Source: CBFIGX01 sp965662265
GTDB taxonomy: Bacteria > Bacteroidota > Bacteroidia > Flavobacteriales > UBA7430
Assembly (NCBI GenBank): GCA_965662265.1
Contig: CBFIGX010000005.1
Span: forward strand, 62,001-126,000
Length of the DNA: 64,000 bases
Direction of reading: 5' to 3'
Within the stretch, counting starts at the first letter, position 1, and each line of letters opens with the position of its first letter. Positions 19,260 through 26,540 of this stretch are shown here, piece by piece. Position numbers and translations under genes: made by a program. The notes under the pieces are model-generated. The model had not been told where the DNA came from and did no database searches. It worked only from the letters and a program-made list of their open reading frames with translations.

Positions 19260-19693
19260 TTAGTCGTCATAACAGTTTCAATTTAGAAATAACTTCCCCC
19301 CGGCAGTATTTCCGAAGCAAACCTGTTATATTGACGATTATGTATAATCTATAATTCATCAATCGATGATGAATTGTATTTATTAATTCTGATAGTAAAT
19401 TTAGTAGAGAAACAAATTCGAATTGCTATTGGCTTGTTATTTTAGATGTCGCATCACCTATTATATTTTTCTAGTAGTTTTATGCTACATAAACAGTAAC
19501 ATAAATTATGTGTAGGTACATATATATGCATAAATAATTAATATTAAATACAAACATTCATAGGCATTTGACAGCAAAAATGGGTAAGTAAAAGGTGCTA
19601 AAAAGTCATTTTTATCGTGAAGACAACAAAAAATAATTGCGAAAGAGGATGATTGCTTTTGATCGTAAGAAGAAAAAATATTGAGTAATAGGC
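19260..19693. other. AT-rich intergenic region with two inverted repeats
   Basis: No gene seen. TCGTCATAACAG at 19264-19275 is echoed in inverse by CTGTTATATTGACGA at 19323-19337. A second inverted repeat, AATTCATCA (19353-19361) with TGATGAATT (19367-19375), follows. Neither has a terminator tail. The region lies between the thioredoxin-like remnant and the end of the MarR gene, and looks like a decayed boundary. Confidence 0.45.
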
Positions 19694-20155
19694 TTATAAT
19701 CGTGAAGCCAAACGAATTTTGTCAAGTATATTATTCAAAAGCACTTGTTCTTCGACGCTCAAGTTAATGACGTCTCTATTGAAGTCATCAACTAAAGCGT
19801 CGATATTCCGGAGCAATTCCTTCCCTTGTTTAGAAATACGAATTAGCATTTGTCGTTTGTCTACAACATCTTGCTCCATAAGTACAAGCCCTCTTTTATT
19901 TAAGATAGCTAAGGTTCTGCTAGTATTAGGAGACTTGGATAACATTCGTGATTTGATATCATTTACCAGAATAGCCAAGCCATTTTGGCCTCTTAATATT
20001 CTAAGAATATTGTATTGTGGTTGTGTTAAATTATATGGTCGCATCAGCTCAATAAACTTCGTGTTTAAAAAGGAGGAAGTAAATAAAATGTTTACAAACG
20101 ACTTCTCACTTAAGGTTCTAAAACCGCGAGACTGGATTTCTTCTTCTATACTCAT
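19694..20155 (-). CDS. MarR family transcriptional regulator
   Basis: 153 residues from the chosen start. Winged-helix MarR fold: RPYNLTQPQYNILRILRGQ near 43, recognition region SPNTSRTLAILNKRGLV near 78, wing with DVVDKRQMLIRISKQGKEL near 100. MarR proteins usually bind palindromes as dimers and respond to small ligands or oxidation. An upstream in-frame Met (20236) would place the palindrome TTGTATATACAA at 20225-20236 inside the gene and add a non-conserved tail, so I prefer MSIEEEIQSRGF at 20155. It is divergent from the pterin operon, with the shared half-sites in both promoters. It is the best candidate for local regulator of the 20-33 kb region (inference). Confidence 0.88.
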   Translation of the reverse strand: MSIEEEIQSRGFRTLSEKSFVNILFTSSFLNTKFIELMRPYNLTQPQYNILRILRGQNGLAILVNDIKSRMLSKSPNTSRTLAILNKRGLVLMEQDVVDKRQMLIRISKQGKELLRNIDALVDDFNRDVINLSVEEQVLLNNILDKIRLASRL

Positions 20156-20224
20156 ACAACTAGGGATATAACAATTGACTATTACAATATTAATTATTAT
20201 TTCTAAATATCTAGAAAAATTTAG

Positions 20225-20236
20225 TTGTATATACAA
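20225..20236. promoter_or_regulatory. Perfect palindrome upstream of marR, candidate operator
   Basis: TTGTATATACAA is a perfect 12-base palindrome 70 bases upstream of the preferred marR start. Its half-site TTGTAT/ATACAA recurs in the promoter elements at 20407, 25055 and 32509, which suggests autoregulation and a shared regulon. Confidence 0.55.
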
Positions 20237-20390
20237 GTATATATATAAATACTACCGTGAGGCTTGATATATCTACATTTAAAGATAGGTGCGTTATTTA
20301 TAATTATTAAAACAAGTATTTTAAAACTACAGAAATCACTAAAAAAAGTCATAATAATCTATATGTTGAGATGTTCATTCAAGTCTATAA

Positions 20391-20421
20391 TTTGGTATCA
20401 AGATAATTTTGTATAACTTTG
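20391..20421 (+). promoter_or_regulatory. Bacteroidota-type promoter of the pterin operon
   Basis: TTTG at 20391-20394, 19-base spacer, TAACTTTG at 20414-20421. This fits the TTTG-N19-TAnnTTTG consensus exactly. Transcription should start roughly 7 bases after the -7 box, about 25 bases before the ATG at 20452. Confidence 0.65.
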
Positions 20422-20443
20422 CTTTATTATAAATTATACAAAA
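20407..20443. promoter_or_regulatory. Shared inverted element, copy 1 (pterin operon)
   Basis: TTTTGTATAA (20407-20416), 17 intervening bases, TTATACAAAA (20434-20443): a perfect 10-base inverted repeat. The left half overlaps the -7 box and the right half covers the expected transcription start, a position suited to a repressor. Copies with the same halves stand at 25055 and 32509. Confidence 0.65.
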
Positions 20444-20451
20444 ACAATCAC

Positions 20452-20868
20452 ATGAAAGAGGTCTATGTAATAAGACGCGAACGATTCAATTCTGCCCACC
20501 GATTATTTAATCCGGCTTGGGATGATGCTAAAAATGAAGCTGTTTTCGGCAAATGCGCCAACAAAAATTGGCACGGACACAACTACGAGTTGTTTGTTAC
20601 CGTCAAAGGTCCTATTGACGAAGACACTGGTTATGTGATTGATATGAAAGTATTGAGTGACATAATCAAAACTAAGATTAGCAACAAGATGGATCACAAA
20701 AACTTAAATCTTGAAGTGGACTTTTTAAAAGATAAGATTCCAACAGCAGAGCATATTGCCGTGGCTATTTACGAAGAGTTAGATGAAGCACTCAAGGCCA
20801 TCAATAAAACCCTGCACGGTGTAAAATTATACGAAACAGAAAACAATTATGTAGAATATTATGGATAA
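20452..20868 (+). CDS. 6-pyruvoyl-tetrahydropterin synthase / 6-carboxytetrahydropterin synthase family
   Basis: 138 residues from MKEVYVIRRERFNSAH; the open frame begins 33 bases earlier, but that part lies within the promoter element. Zinc His ligands are in FNSAHRL and NWHGHNYE, and the catalytic Cys is in FGKCANKNWHGH. The C-terminal KLYETENNYVEYYG is family-typical. The enzyme acts on dihydroneopterin triphosphate, the product of the next gene, folE. The pairing with folE and an aromatic amino acid hydroxylase favours a PTPS role in tetrahydrobiopterin-like cofactor synthesis. QueD of the queuosine pathway is the alternative, but no queC/queE is nearby. It overlaps folE by 8 bases. Confidence 0.88.
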   Translation: MKEVYVIRRERFNSAHRLFNPAWDDAKNEAVFGKCANKNWHGHNYELFVTVKGPIDEDTGYVIDMKVLSDIIKTKISNKMDHKNLNLEVDFLKDKIPTAEHIAVAIYEELDEALKAINKTLHGVKLYETENNYVEYYG

Positions 20869-21556
20869 AATATCACCTAAAAATGCACACGTTATAAGTC
20901 TTAACCCAGAACTTAAAAATTTAGGTTATGCAGACGGCCAGCACATTAATGGGCCACTAAGCTCAGAAGATAAAACCAAAATGATAGAGCGAGCTGCATT
21001 GAAGTTTGGAGAATTCTTACATGAACTAGGCTGTGACTGGAAAAACGACCCTAACTCTAAAGATACACCAACAAGAGTAGCTAAGGCTTACGTTAATGAT
21101 TTGTGGGCGGGGCGGTATGATAGTTTTCCTAAAATTACCACTTTTCCTAATGAAGAATACGACGGAATTATTTTTGAAGGCAACATCCCCATTGTTTCAA
21201 TGTGTTCGCACCACCACCAAACAATTACTGGTAAAGCACACATTGCTTACATTCCAAAAATAAATTCCAAAATTATTGGTTTGAGTAAACTCAATAGAAT
21301 TGTAGAGCACTACGCCAGAAGAGGTGCAATACAAGAAAATTTAACCGTTCGTATTCACGATTCAATCCATAGGATTATTGAAGATAATCGGGGTGTTGCA
21401 GTGATGATTGAAGCTGGCCATAATTGTGTTCAATGTAGAGGGGTGAAGCACTTTGGAACCAACATGAAGACCTCAAAGTTATCTGGAGAATTTATGGGAA
21501 AAGACAAAACTCGCCATGAGTTTTATGAGTTTATCAAGCAGTCTATTCAGCATTAA
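20861..21556 (+). CDS. folE: GTP cyclohydrolase I
   Basis: Converts GTP to dihydroneopterin triphosphate, the first step for folate and pterins. 231 residues with an N-terminal extension of about 45 residues. Zinc/active-site motifs: CSHHHQTITGKAHIAYIP near 112, GLSKLNRIVEHYARR near 138 and AGHNCVQCRGV near 187 with the second Cys. Type I (FolE1), not FolE2. It overlaps the upstream PTPS gene (ATGGATAA), so the two are translationally coupled. Confidence 0.95.
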   Translation: MDKISPKNAHVISLNPELKNLGYADGQHINGPLSSEDKTKMIERAALKFGEFLHELGCDWKNDPNSKDTPTRVAKAYVNDLWAGRYDSFPKITTFPNEEYDGIIFEGNIPIVSMCSHHHQTITGKAHIAYIPKINSKIIGLSKLNRIVEHYARRGAIQENLTVRIHDSIHRIIEDNRGVAVMIEAGHNCVQCRGVKHFGTNMKTSKLSGEFMGKDKTRHEFYEFIKQSIQH

Positions 21557-21577
21557 TAAACATTTGACAAATTCGGT

Positions 21578-22000
21578 ATGCTCCTTAAAAAAAGTTTAGA
21601 TAGAAAAGAAAAAGAAAAGGTCATTAGAGAAATCTGTGGCTCATCTTTTTCAATCATCCACAAATTTAAACAGCAATTGTTTGGCTCTCCGCGATATCGG
21701 CTCATCCAGCTGCACCCAGACGAAAAAAATGTGATGGAGTCTAACGATGTCATATACTGTAACTTTGAGCTCAAAGAAAAGGGTATTGCCTTATACTTTA
21801 GATTTATGCAAGATGAATATGCACTTGTTGCACGATATAATCAAACCACCTTTCAAACAAATCAAAATCAGCTTGATCTTCAACTAGGTAATTATATTGT
21901 ACAACTAGATATACTATCCCCGAAATCTCATCAAACTTTTGTACAAAAGCTCATTAGCTCCAAGTCTGTTTATCTGGAAAGCACCCAAATACCTCTATAA
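21578..22000 (+). CDS. Unknown 140-residue protein in the pterin operon
   Basis: Not recognised. Basic N-terminus (MLLKKSLDRKEKEKVIREI), then an alternating beta-rich part with ESNDVIYCNFELKEKGIALYF and ARYNQTTFQTNQNQLDLQLG. No signal peptide, membrane segment or metal motif. It starts 22 bases after folE and ends 13 bases before the SOUL-MsrA gene, so it is inside the operon. Predicted cytoplasmic. Homologues next to photolyase or msrA genes elsewhere would be informative. Confidence 0.7.
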   Translation: MLLKKSLDRKEKEKVIREICGSSFSIIHKFKQQLFGSPRYRLIQLHPDEKNVMESNDVIYCNFELKEKGIALYFRFMQDEYALVARYNQTTFQTNQNQLDLQLGNYIVQLDILSPKSHQTFVQKLISSKSVYLESTQIPL

Positions 22001-22012
22001 GTCTAATCATTA

Positions 22013-23161
22013 ATGCCAATTATTGTGAAAATTCTTGTTATTTCATTGAGTGCATTAGCTGTCGCCTACTTTACATTTCAATTTAATGGTATAGAAACCC
22101 CAAGTTATAGGGTCCTAAAAATAATAGACGATATTGAAATTAGGTCATACGACAAAATGATCTATGCCTCTTACACACCTAAAGGACAAAACAACAATTC
22201 ATCCTTTAGAACTGTAGCTGATTTTATTTTTGGTAGCAATAATAAGAATGAAAAAATTGCCATGACTGCGCCAGTAGTTATAAAGCCACACAATTCTTAT
22301 GAAATGGCATTTATCATGCCGAAAAGCTTTACCTTGTCTAACCTTCCTAAGCCTAATAATGAAGCTGTAAAAGTGTATGAAGTACCAGCTACTACTAAAG
22401 CTGTGATTGGCTACTCTGGCTACACCAATAATAACAAAGAAAAAAAATACATTAGCCAACTTAAAAACAGACTCGAAAAAAACAATATTAAGCATTTAAA
22501 CGATTTTGAGGTACAAGTGTACGACCCACCCTATAAACCTATTGGACGTAAAAATGAAATCACTGTAAGCCTTGTGATGGATACAATTTCTAATTTAAAT
22601 AACATGGCAAATAAAGAAAAAAATAAGGCTCCTAACACCAACACCATTCACCTAGGAGGTGGTTGCTTTTGGTGTATAGAGGCCGTATATGAAAATATAA
22701 AAGGAGTAGTTCAAGTTGTCTCAGGCTACTCTGGTGGAGATAAAGAAACCGCAAATTATAAAGACGTTTGTACAGGTAAAACAAAGCATGCCGAAGTATG
22801 TAAAATTACATATAATGTTGATGAGGTTTCTCTGGAAACCCTACTTAATTTATTTTTCACATTTCATGACCCTACAACCAAAAATAGACAGGGAAATGAT
22901 ATAGGCCCTCATTACAGGTCTGTAATTTTTTATAAAAACGATGCAGAACAAACTACTGCTCAAAAAGTAATTGATGCCATGAACTCTGAGGTTTACGACA
23001 ACAAGATAGTGACAGAATTATCGCCATTACAACATTTCTATGAGGCTGAAAATTACCATCAAGATTATTTTGCTAATAATAAATCACAATCTTATTGCCA
23101 GATAGTTATTGCCCCTAAAGTTGCCAAACTTAGAGCAAAATATAGTGTCTTCAGCAAATAA
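22013..23161 (+). CDS. Membrane-anchored SOUL haem-binding / MsrA fusion
   Basis: 382 residues with two domains. Residues 5-22 are a membrane anchor or uncleaved signal. Residues about 28-190 match the SOUL/HBP haem-binding family (YRVLKIIDDIEIRSYD, EKIAMTAPVV, FIMPKSFTL, YDPPYKPIGRKNEI). Residues about 210-378 are peptide methionine sulfoxide reductase A: LGGGCFWCIEAVYE with catalytic C218, GYSGG near 239, HDPTT near 285 and HYRSVIFY near 301. The frame is open across the joint. Met198 (22604) could be an internal start that releases a soluble MsrA. If anchored as drawn, MsrA would act outside the cytoplasm on oxidised surface proteins (inference). Confidence 0.88.
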   Translation: MPIIVKILVISLSALAVAYFTFQFNGIETPSYRVLKIIDDIEIRSYDKMIYASYTPKGQNNNSSFRTVADFIFGSNNKNEKIAMTAPVVIKPHNSYEMAFIMPKSFTLSNLPKPNNEAVKVYEVPATTKAVIGYSGYTNNNKEKKYISQLKNRLEKNNIKHLNDFEVQVYDPPYKPIGRKNEITVSLVMDTISNLNNMANKEKNKAPNTNTIHLGGGCFWCIEAVYENIKGVVQVVSGYSGGDKETANYKDVCTGKTKHAEVCKITYNVDEVSLETLLNLFFTFHDPTTKNRQGNDIGPHYRSVIFYKNDAEQTTAQKVIDAMNSEVYDNKIVTELSPLQHFYEAENYHQDYFANNKSQSYCQIVIAPKVAKLRAKYSVFSK

Positions 23162-23194
23162 TTTGACATATAAATTATGTACTATGAGGTCTTT

Positions 23195-23202
23195 TATATT
23201 TG
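23195..23202 (+). promoter_or_regulatory. Possible internal -7 box before the aromatic hydroxylase gene
   Basis: TATATTTG fits TAnnTTTG 24 bases before the ATG at 23226. No -33 TTTG at the right spacing. It may give the hydroxylase gene extra transcription within the operon. Confidence 0.35.
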
Positions 23203-23225
23203 GCTAAATTGATTAATTTAGACCA

Positions 23226-24971
23226 ATGACTAGTCCCAAGGAAACTTATGAGAGCAACGCCTTAATACAGCGCTTGCCAAAACATCTAAAGCAGTTTATT
23301 AAACCGCAGCACTATGAGCAATATACTTGCATAGATCAGGCTGTTTGGCGATATGTGATGCGAAGAAATGTACACTACTTGCCACAGGTAGCGCACGAAT
23401 CTTACCTAGAAGGTTTAAAAAAAACGGCAGTAGAAATAGATTCGATACCAAGCATGTACGGTATGAATCGTATACTAAAAGAAATAGGCTGGGCTGCTGT
23501 AGCTGTTGATGGATTTATCCCACCAAATGCTTTTATGGAATTTCAAGCCTACAAAGTACTCGTTATTGCATCAGACATAAGACAACTTAAACATATTGAA
23601 TATACACCTGCTCCAGACATATTGCATGAAGCAGCTGGACATGCTCCAATAATAGCAAATCCAGACTATGCGGAATACCTACGTCGTTTGGGAGCTATAG
23701 GCGCCAAAGCCATACTATCCAAACATGATATAGAAGTATACGAAGCCGTTCGTAAGTTATCTTTTCTTAAAGAAGCAAAAAATAGTTCTGTTGAAGCGCT
23801 AGAAAAAGCAGCCGATAAGGTGGAAAAACTTCAAAATAAAAAGGTGGCCTTGTCTGAAATGGCCCAGGTGCAAAACTTACAGTGGTGGACTGTAGAATAT
23901 GGCTTAATAGGAGAAATGGATTCTCCAAAGATTTATGGAGCTGGTCTGCTTTCTTCTATTGGCGAAAGCAAGTCTTGCTTAGAAAATCATGTTAACAAAA
24001 TCCCCTACTCTGCCGATGCCTCACAACAGACTTTTGACATCACAAAACCTCAGCCTCAGCTGTATGTGGCAAATGATTTTTCAAAACTCATGGAGGTATT
24101 GGAACAATTTGCCAATACTCTCAGCTTAAGAAAAGGAGGAACTTCAGGTCTTCATAGACTTATCGATTCCGCTTGTGTTGGAACTATCGAAATTAATACT
24201 GGACTTCAAATTTCTGGTATATTTTCAGAAATGATATGCAATGAAGATAACCAAGTAGTTTATTATATGACAAAAGGTCCCACCGCACTTTCTTACCGAG
24301 AAAAGGAACTTATTGGTCATGGTGTAACTTATCATAAACATGGCTTTAGCTCGCCACTGGGTAAACTGAAAAACATTAATTTGGCAATAGAAGATATGGG
24401 GCCATACGATTTAAAAGCATATAATTTTTACGATAACAAATGGCTTTCCTTTGAGTTTGAAAGTGGCGTTAAAGTTGAAGGACTTAATATTACTGGTATT
24501 AGAAATTTACAAGGTAAGCTGATGCTTATTCAATTAAAATCCTGTACGGTAACTTATAAAAATCGTGTATTATTTAAACCCGAATACGGCACTTACGACA
24601 TGGCTATTGGGTGTGATATCGTTTCTGCTTTTGCTGGTAGTGCAGACCCAGATTCATTCCCTAATTTGTATCAAGCTTCTACTCTCTCTAGTAATAAAGA
24701 AATTTCAAACCGTTTGGATAAAGAGTTAGAAAATTTGTATCAAAAAATAAGAAACGCTAGAACAGGACAAGAAATCAACACAAATGAACTAACTATTCTT
24801 TGGACAACTATTCAAAATAAATATCCACACGAATGGCTACTTATGCTGGAGCTCATTGAAGTTTCTGATAATGCCTTACTCAATAAAAGTATTGCATCTG
24901 AACTTAACAACATAGCTAATAATCAACCTCACTTAAAATCACTTATTAAAGACGGATTAGAATTACTCTAA
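23226..24971 (+). CDS. Aromatic amino acid hydroxylase (phenylalanine 4-monooxygenase-like)
   Basis: Non-haem iron, tetrahydropterin-dependent hydroxylase. The iron ligands are visible: H134 and H139 in DILHEAAGHAPI, and E224 in WWTVEYGL. The 581 residues are about twice the bacterial PAH length; the last 300 residues are an extra domain, found in the Bacteroidota type of this enzyme and of unknown role. A helical insert of about 60 residues lies between the His and Glu ligands. Substrate (Phe, Tyr or Trp) cannot be fixed from sequence; Phe is the default. The upstream PTPS and folE genes could supply the pterin cofactor. Confidence 0.9.
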   Translation: MTSPKETYESNALIQRLPKHLKQFIKPQHYEQYTCIDQAVWRYVMRRNVHYLPQVAHESYLEGLKKTAVEIDSIPSMYGMNRILKEIGWAAVAVDGFIPPNAFMEFQAYKVLVIASDIRQLKHIEYTPAPDILHEAAGHAPIIANPDYAEYLRRLGAIGAKAILSKHDIEVYEAVRKLSFLKEAKNSSVEALEKAADKVEKLQNKKVALSEMAQVQNLQWWTVEYGLIGEMDSPKIYGAGLLSSIGESKSCLENHVNKIPYSADASQQTFDITKPQPQLYVANDFSKLMEVLEQFANTLSLRKGGTSGLHRLIDSACVGTIEINTGLQISGIFSEMICNEDNQVVYYMTKGPTALSYREKELIGHGVTYHKHGFSSPLGKLKNINLAIEDMGPYDLKAYNFYDNKWLSFEFESGVKVEGLNITGIRNLQGKLMLIQLKSCTVTYKNRVLFKPEYGTYDMAIGCDIVSAFAGSADPDSFPNLYQASTLSSNKEISNRLDKELENLYQKIRNARTGQEINTNELTILWTTIQNKYPHEWLLMLELIEVSDNALLNKSIASELNNIANNQPHLKSLIKDGLELL

Positions 24972-25054
24972 TTAAAAAAGTCTTAAAGCTTCTCTTTTTG
25001 AATATTAACATTCGTTAATTCCAGATTAACACCTGTATTTCAGATCTTTATATA

Positions 25055-25090
25055 TTTTGTATAATATATTTTATAAATTTCTATACAAAA
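25055..25090. promoter_or_regulatory. Shared inverted element, copy 2 (photolyase operon)
   Basis: TTTTGTATAA (25055-25064), 17 bases, TATACAAAA (25082-25090). Same halves and nearly the same spacing as at 20407, and the inner sequence ATTTCTATACAAA is shared with the copy at 32509. It lies 84 bases upstream of the first gene of the photolyase operon. The rest of the 200-base gap holds only a possible 13-codon leader frame. Confidence 0.6.
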
Positions 25091-25135
25091 ATTATTTTCT
25101 ATGCTTAGAATCTCGTAATTTTAAGGGTGTTGAAA

Positions 25136-25177
25136 ATGAAAAAGTGTGTTAAGAAACAGGTTACACCTCATTTATGA
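25136..25177 (+). other. Possible 13-codon leader frame
   Basis: ATG at 25136 gives MKKCVKKQVTPHL and stops at TGA 25175-25177, overlapping the next start codon in an ATGA arrangement. It could be a coupled leader peptide or chance. Confidence 0.25.
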
Positions 25178-25452
25178 AAACTTTAAGCTTAGAACAAATA
25201 GACCGAATCATTGAAATGGCTTGGGAAGATCGAACCCCATTCGAAGCCATAAACATTCAATTCAATATGTCTGAATCTGAAGTCATAAAACTAATGAGAA
25301 AGACTCTAAAAGAAAGCTCTTTCAAATTATGGCGAAAGCGAGTGCATACTGGCGTAAGTAAAAAACACAGTAAAAAAAGAAGTGAAGAAATAAAGAGATT
25401 TAAATGCAGCAGACAGAAGTCTATATCGAACAACAAGATATCGAAACGGTGA
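25174..25452 (+). CDS. DUF2805 / TIGR03643 family protein
   Basis: 92 residues. The first 70 match the small helix-turn-helix-like family that I know as TIGR03643/DUF2805: LSLEQIDRIIEMAWEDRTPF, NMSESEVIKLMRKTL and SFKLWRKRVHTG. The tail is very basic (KKHSKKRSEEIKRFK). Function unknown; the family is repeatedly found beside cryptochrome/photolyase genes. A DNA-binding role is plausible from the HTH-like pattern and charge. Its 3' end overlaps the next gene by 49 bases. Confidence 0.8.
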   Translation: MKTLSLEQIDRIIEMAWEDRTPFEAINIQFNMSESEVIKLMRKTLKESSFKLWRKRVHTGVSKKHSKKRSEEIKRFKCSRQKSISNNKISKR

Positions 25453-26540
25453 GCTTTCCCACAAATATCGACATCATCTTAAAGCGTATTTCATCTATAG
25501 AACCGATTTCTTATGGATCGACAAGGAATTTTAAAGACGGAGCAGTTACCTATCTAGGTCCGTATATCTCTCGAGGAGTAATTTCTACCAAAAAGGTGTA
25601 TGATCATATCAAAACATTAGATTTAAGATGGGATAAATGTGAAAAGCTAGTTCAAGAACTTGCATGGAGAGATTATTGGCAGCAAGTATGGTGTGTGAAA
25701 AAAAAATGGATTTTTAACGACTTCAAACATTCTCAACCCGACGTAATATCTCATCAAATGCCTAGTGCAATAATACATGCTAATACTGGTATCGAGGCAG
25801 TAGACACAGCAATTAATGATCTGTATACAACCGGATATATGCATAATCACATGCGTATGTATGTGGCTTCAATTTGCTGCAATATAGCTCGGTGTCATTG
25901 GAGTGTTCCAGCAAAATGGATGTATGCACACCTAAAAGATGGTGATTTAGCTAGTAATCATTTAAGTTGGCAGTGGGTTGCTGGAAGTAATTCCTTCAAG
26001 AAATATTATGCAAATCAAAGTAATATCAACAAATATTTTGAGAGCAATCAAAGTGGCACTTTTTTAGACTACTCTTATGAAGATTTACCAAATATAAACA
26101 TCCCAAAAATACTAAAAGAAACATCAGATTTTAAACTAAAAACTGATGTAACAGGTATTGACAAACCAACACTATTAAACGGTAAAGAGACTCTTGTATA
26201 CACTTATTATAACCTGGACCCCTTTTGGTATAGAAATACAGAAATACAAAGAGTTTTACTATTAGAGCCTTCGATATTTGAAACATATCCAGTAACAAAA
26301 AAATGCCTGGATTTTACTCTTGAATTAGCAAAAAACATAAAAGATATTAAGATTGTTGTAGGAGAATTTAAAGACTTACAAAACAGCATTCCTAACAGTA
26401 AACTTATCTATAAAGAACACCCGCTTTTCGAACACTATTCAGGGCAGCAAGAAAACAGAGAGTGGCTGAGCTCAACTCGTGGTTACTACAGATCTTTTTT
26501 CTCATTTTGGAAAAAATGCAAAAAAGAAATCAAATGGTAA
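25404..26540 (+). CDS. Photolyase homologue with the FAD-binding domain first
   Basis: 378 residues. Unlike ordinary photolyases, the helical FAD-binding domain is at the N-terminus (about 20-215: GAVTYLGPYISRGVIST, AWRDYWQQVW, TGYMHNHMRMYVAS, DLASNHLSWQWVAGSN). The Asn next to FAD N5 in E. coli photolyase (N378) and the proximal Trp (W382) have counterparts in SNHLSWQW. Residues about 245-375 form an alpha/beta-like region (RVLLLEPSIFETYPVTKK, IKIVVGEFKDL, TRGYYRSFFSFWKKC) that may be a reduced or permuted antenna-type domain. Activity unknown. It begins inside the DUF2805 gene and overlaps the next gene by 7 bases. Confidence 0.85.
   Translation: MQQTEVYIEQQDIETVSFPTNIDIILKRISSIEPISYGSTRNFKDGAVTYLGPYISRGVISTKKVYDHIKTLDLRWDKCEKLVQELAWRDYWQQVWCVKKKWIFNDFKHSQPDVISHQMPSAIIHANTGIEAVDTAINDLYTTGYMHNHMRMYVASICCNIARCHWSVPAKWMYAHLKDGDLASNHLSWQWVAGSNSFKKYYANQSNINKYFESNQSGTFLDYSYEDLPNINIPKILKETSDFKLKTDVTGIDKPTLLNGKETLVYTYYNLDPFWYRNTEIQRVLLLEPSIFETYPVTKKCLDFTLELAKNIKDIKIVVGEFKDLQNSIPNSKLIYKEHPLFEHYSGQQENREWLSSTRGYYRSFFSFWKKCKKEIKW

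Noticed and set aside
19264..19337. Inverted repeat as ends of an insertion sequence
   Set aside because: Only about 75 bases span the repeats and there is no transposase or target duplication.
20156..20236. Upstream 27-codon extension of the MarR gene
   Set aside because: It is hydrophobic, AT-rich and runs over the perfect palindrome TTGTATATACAA. The conserved protein begins at the Met at 20155.
26462..26533. N-terminal extension of the divergent photolyase
   Set aside because: It lies wholly inside the preceding gene and precedes the conserved strand NIVWLKRDLRL. The ATG at 26534 overlaps the upstream stop in a way typical of coupled genes.
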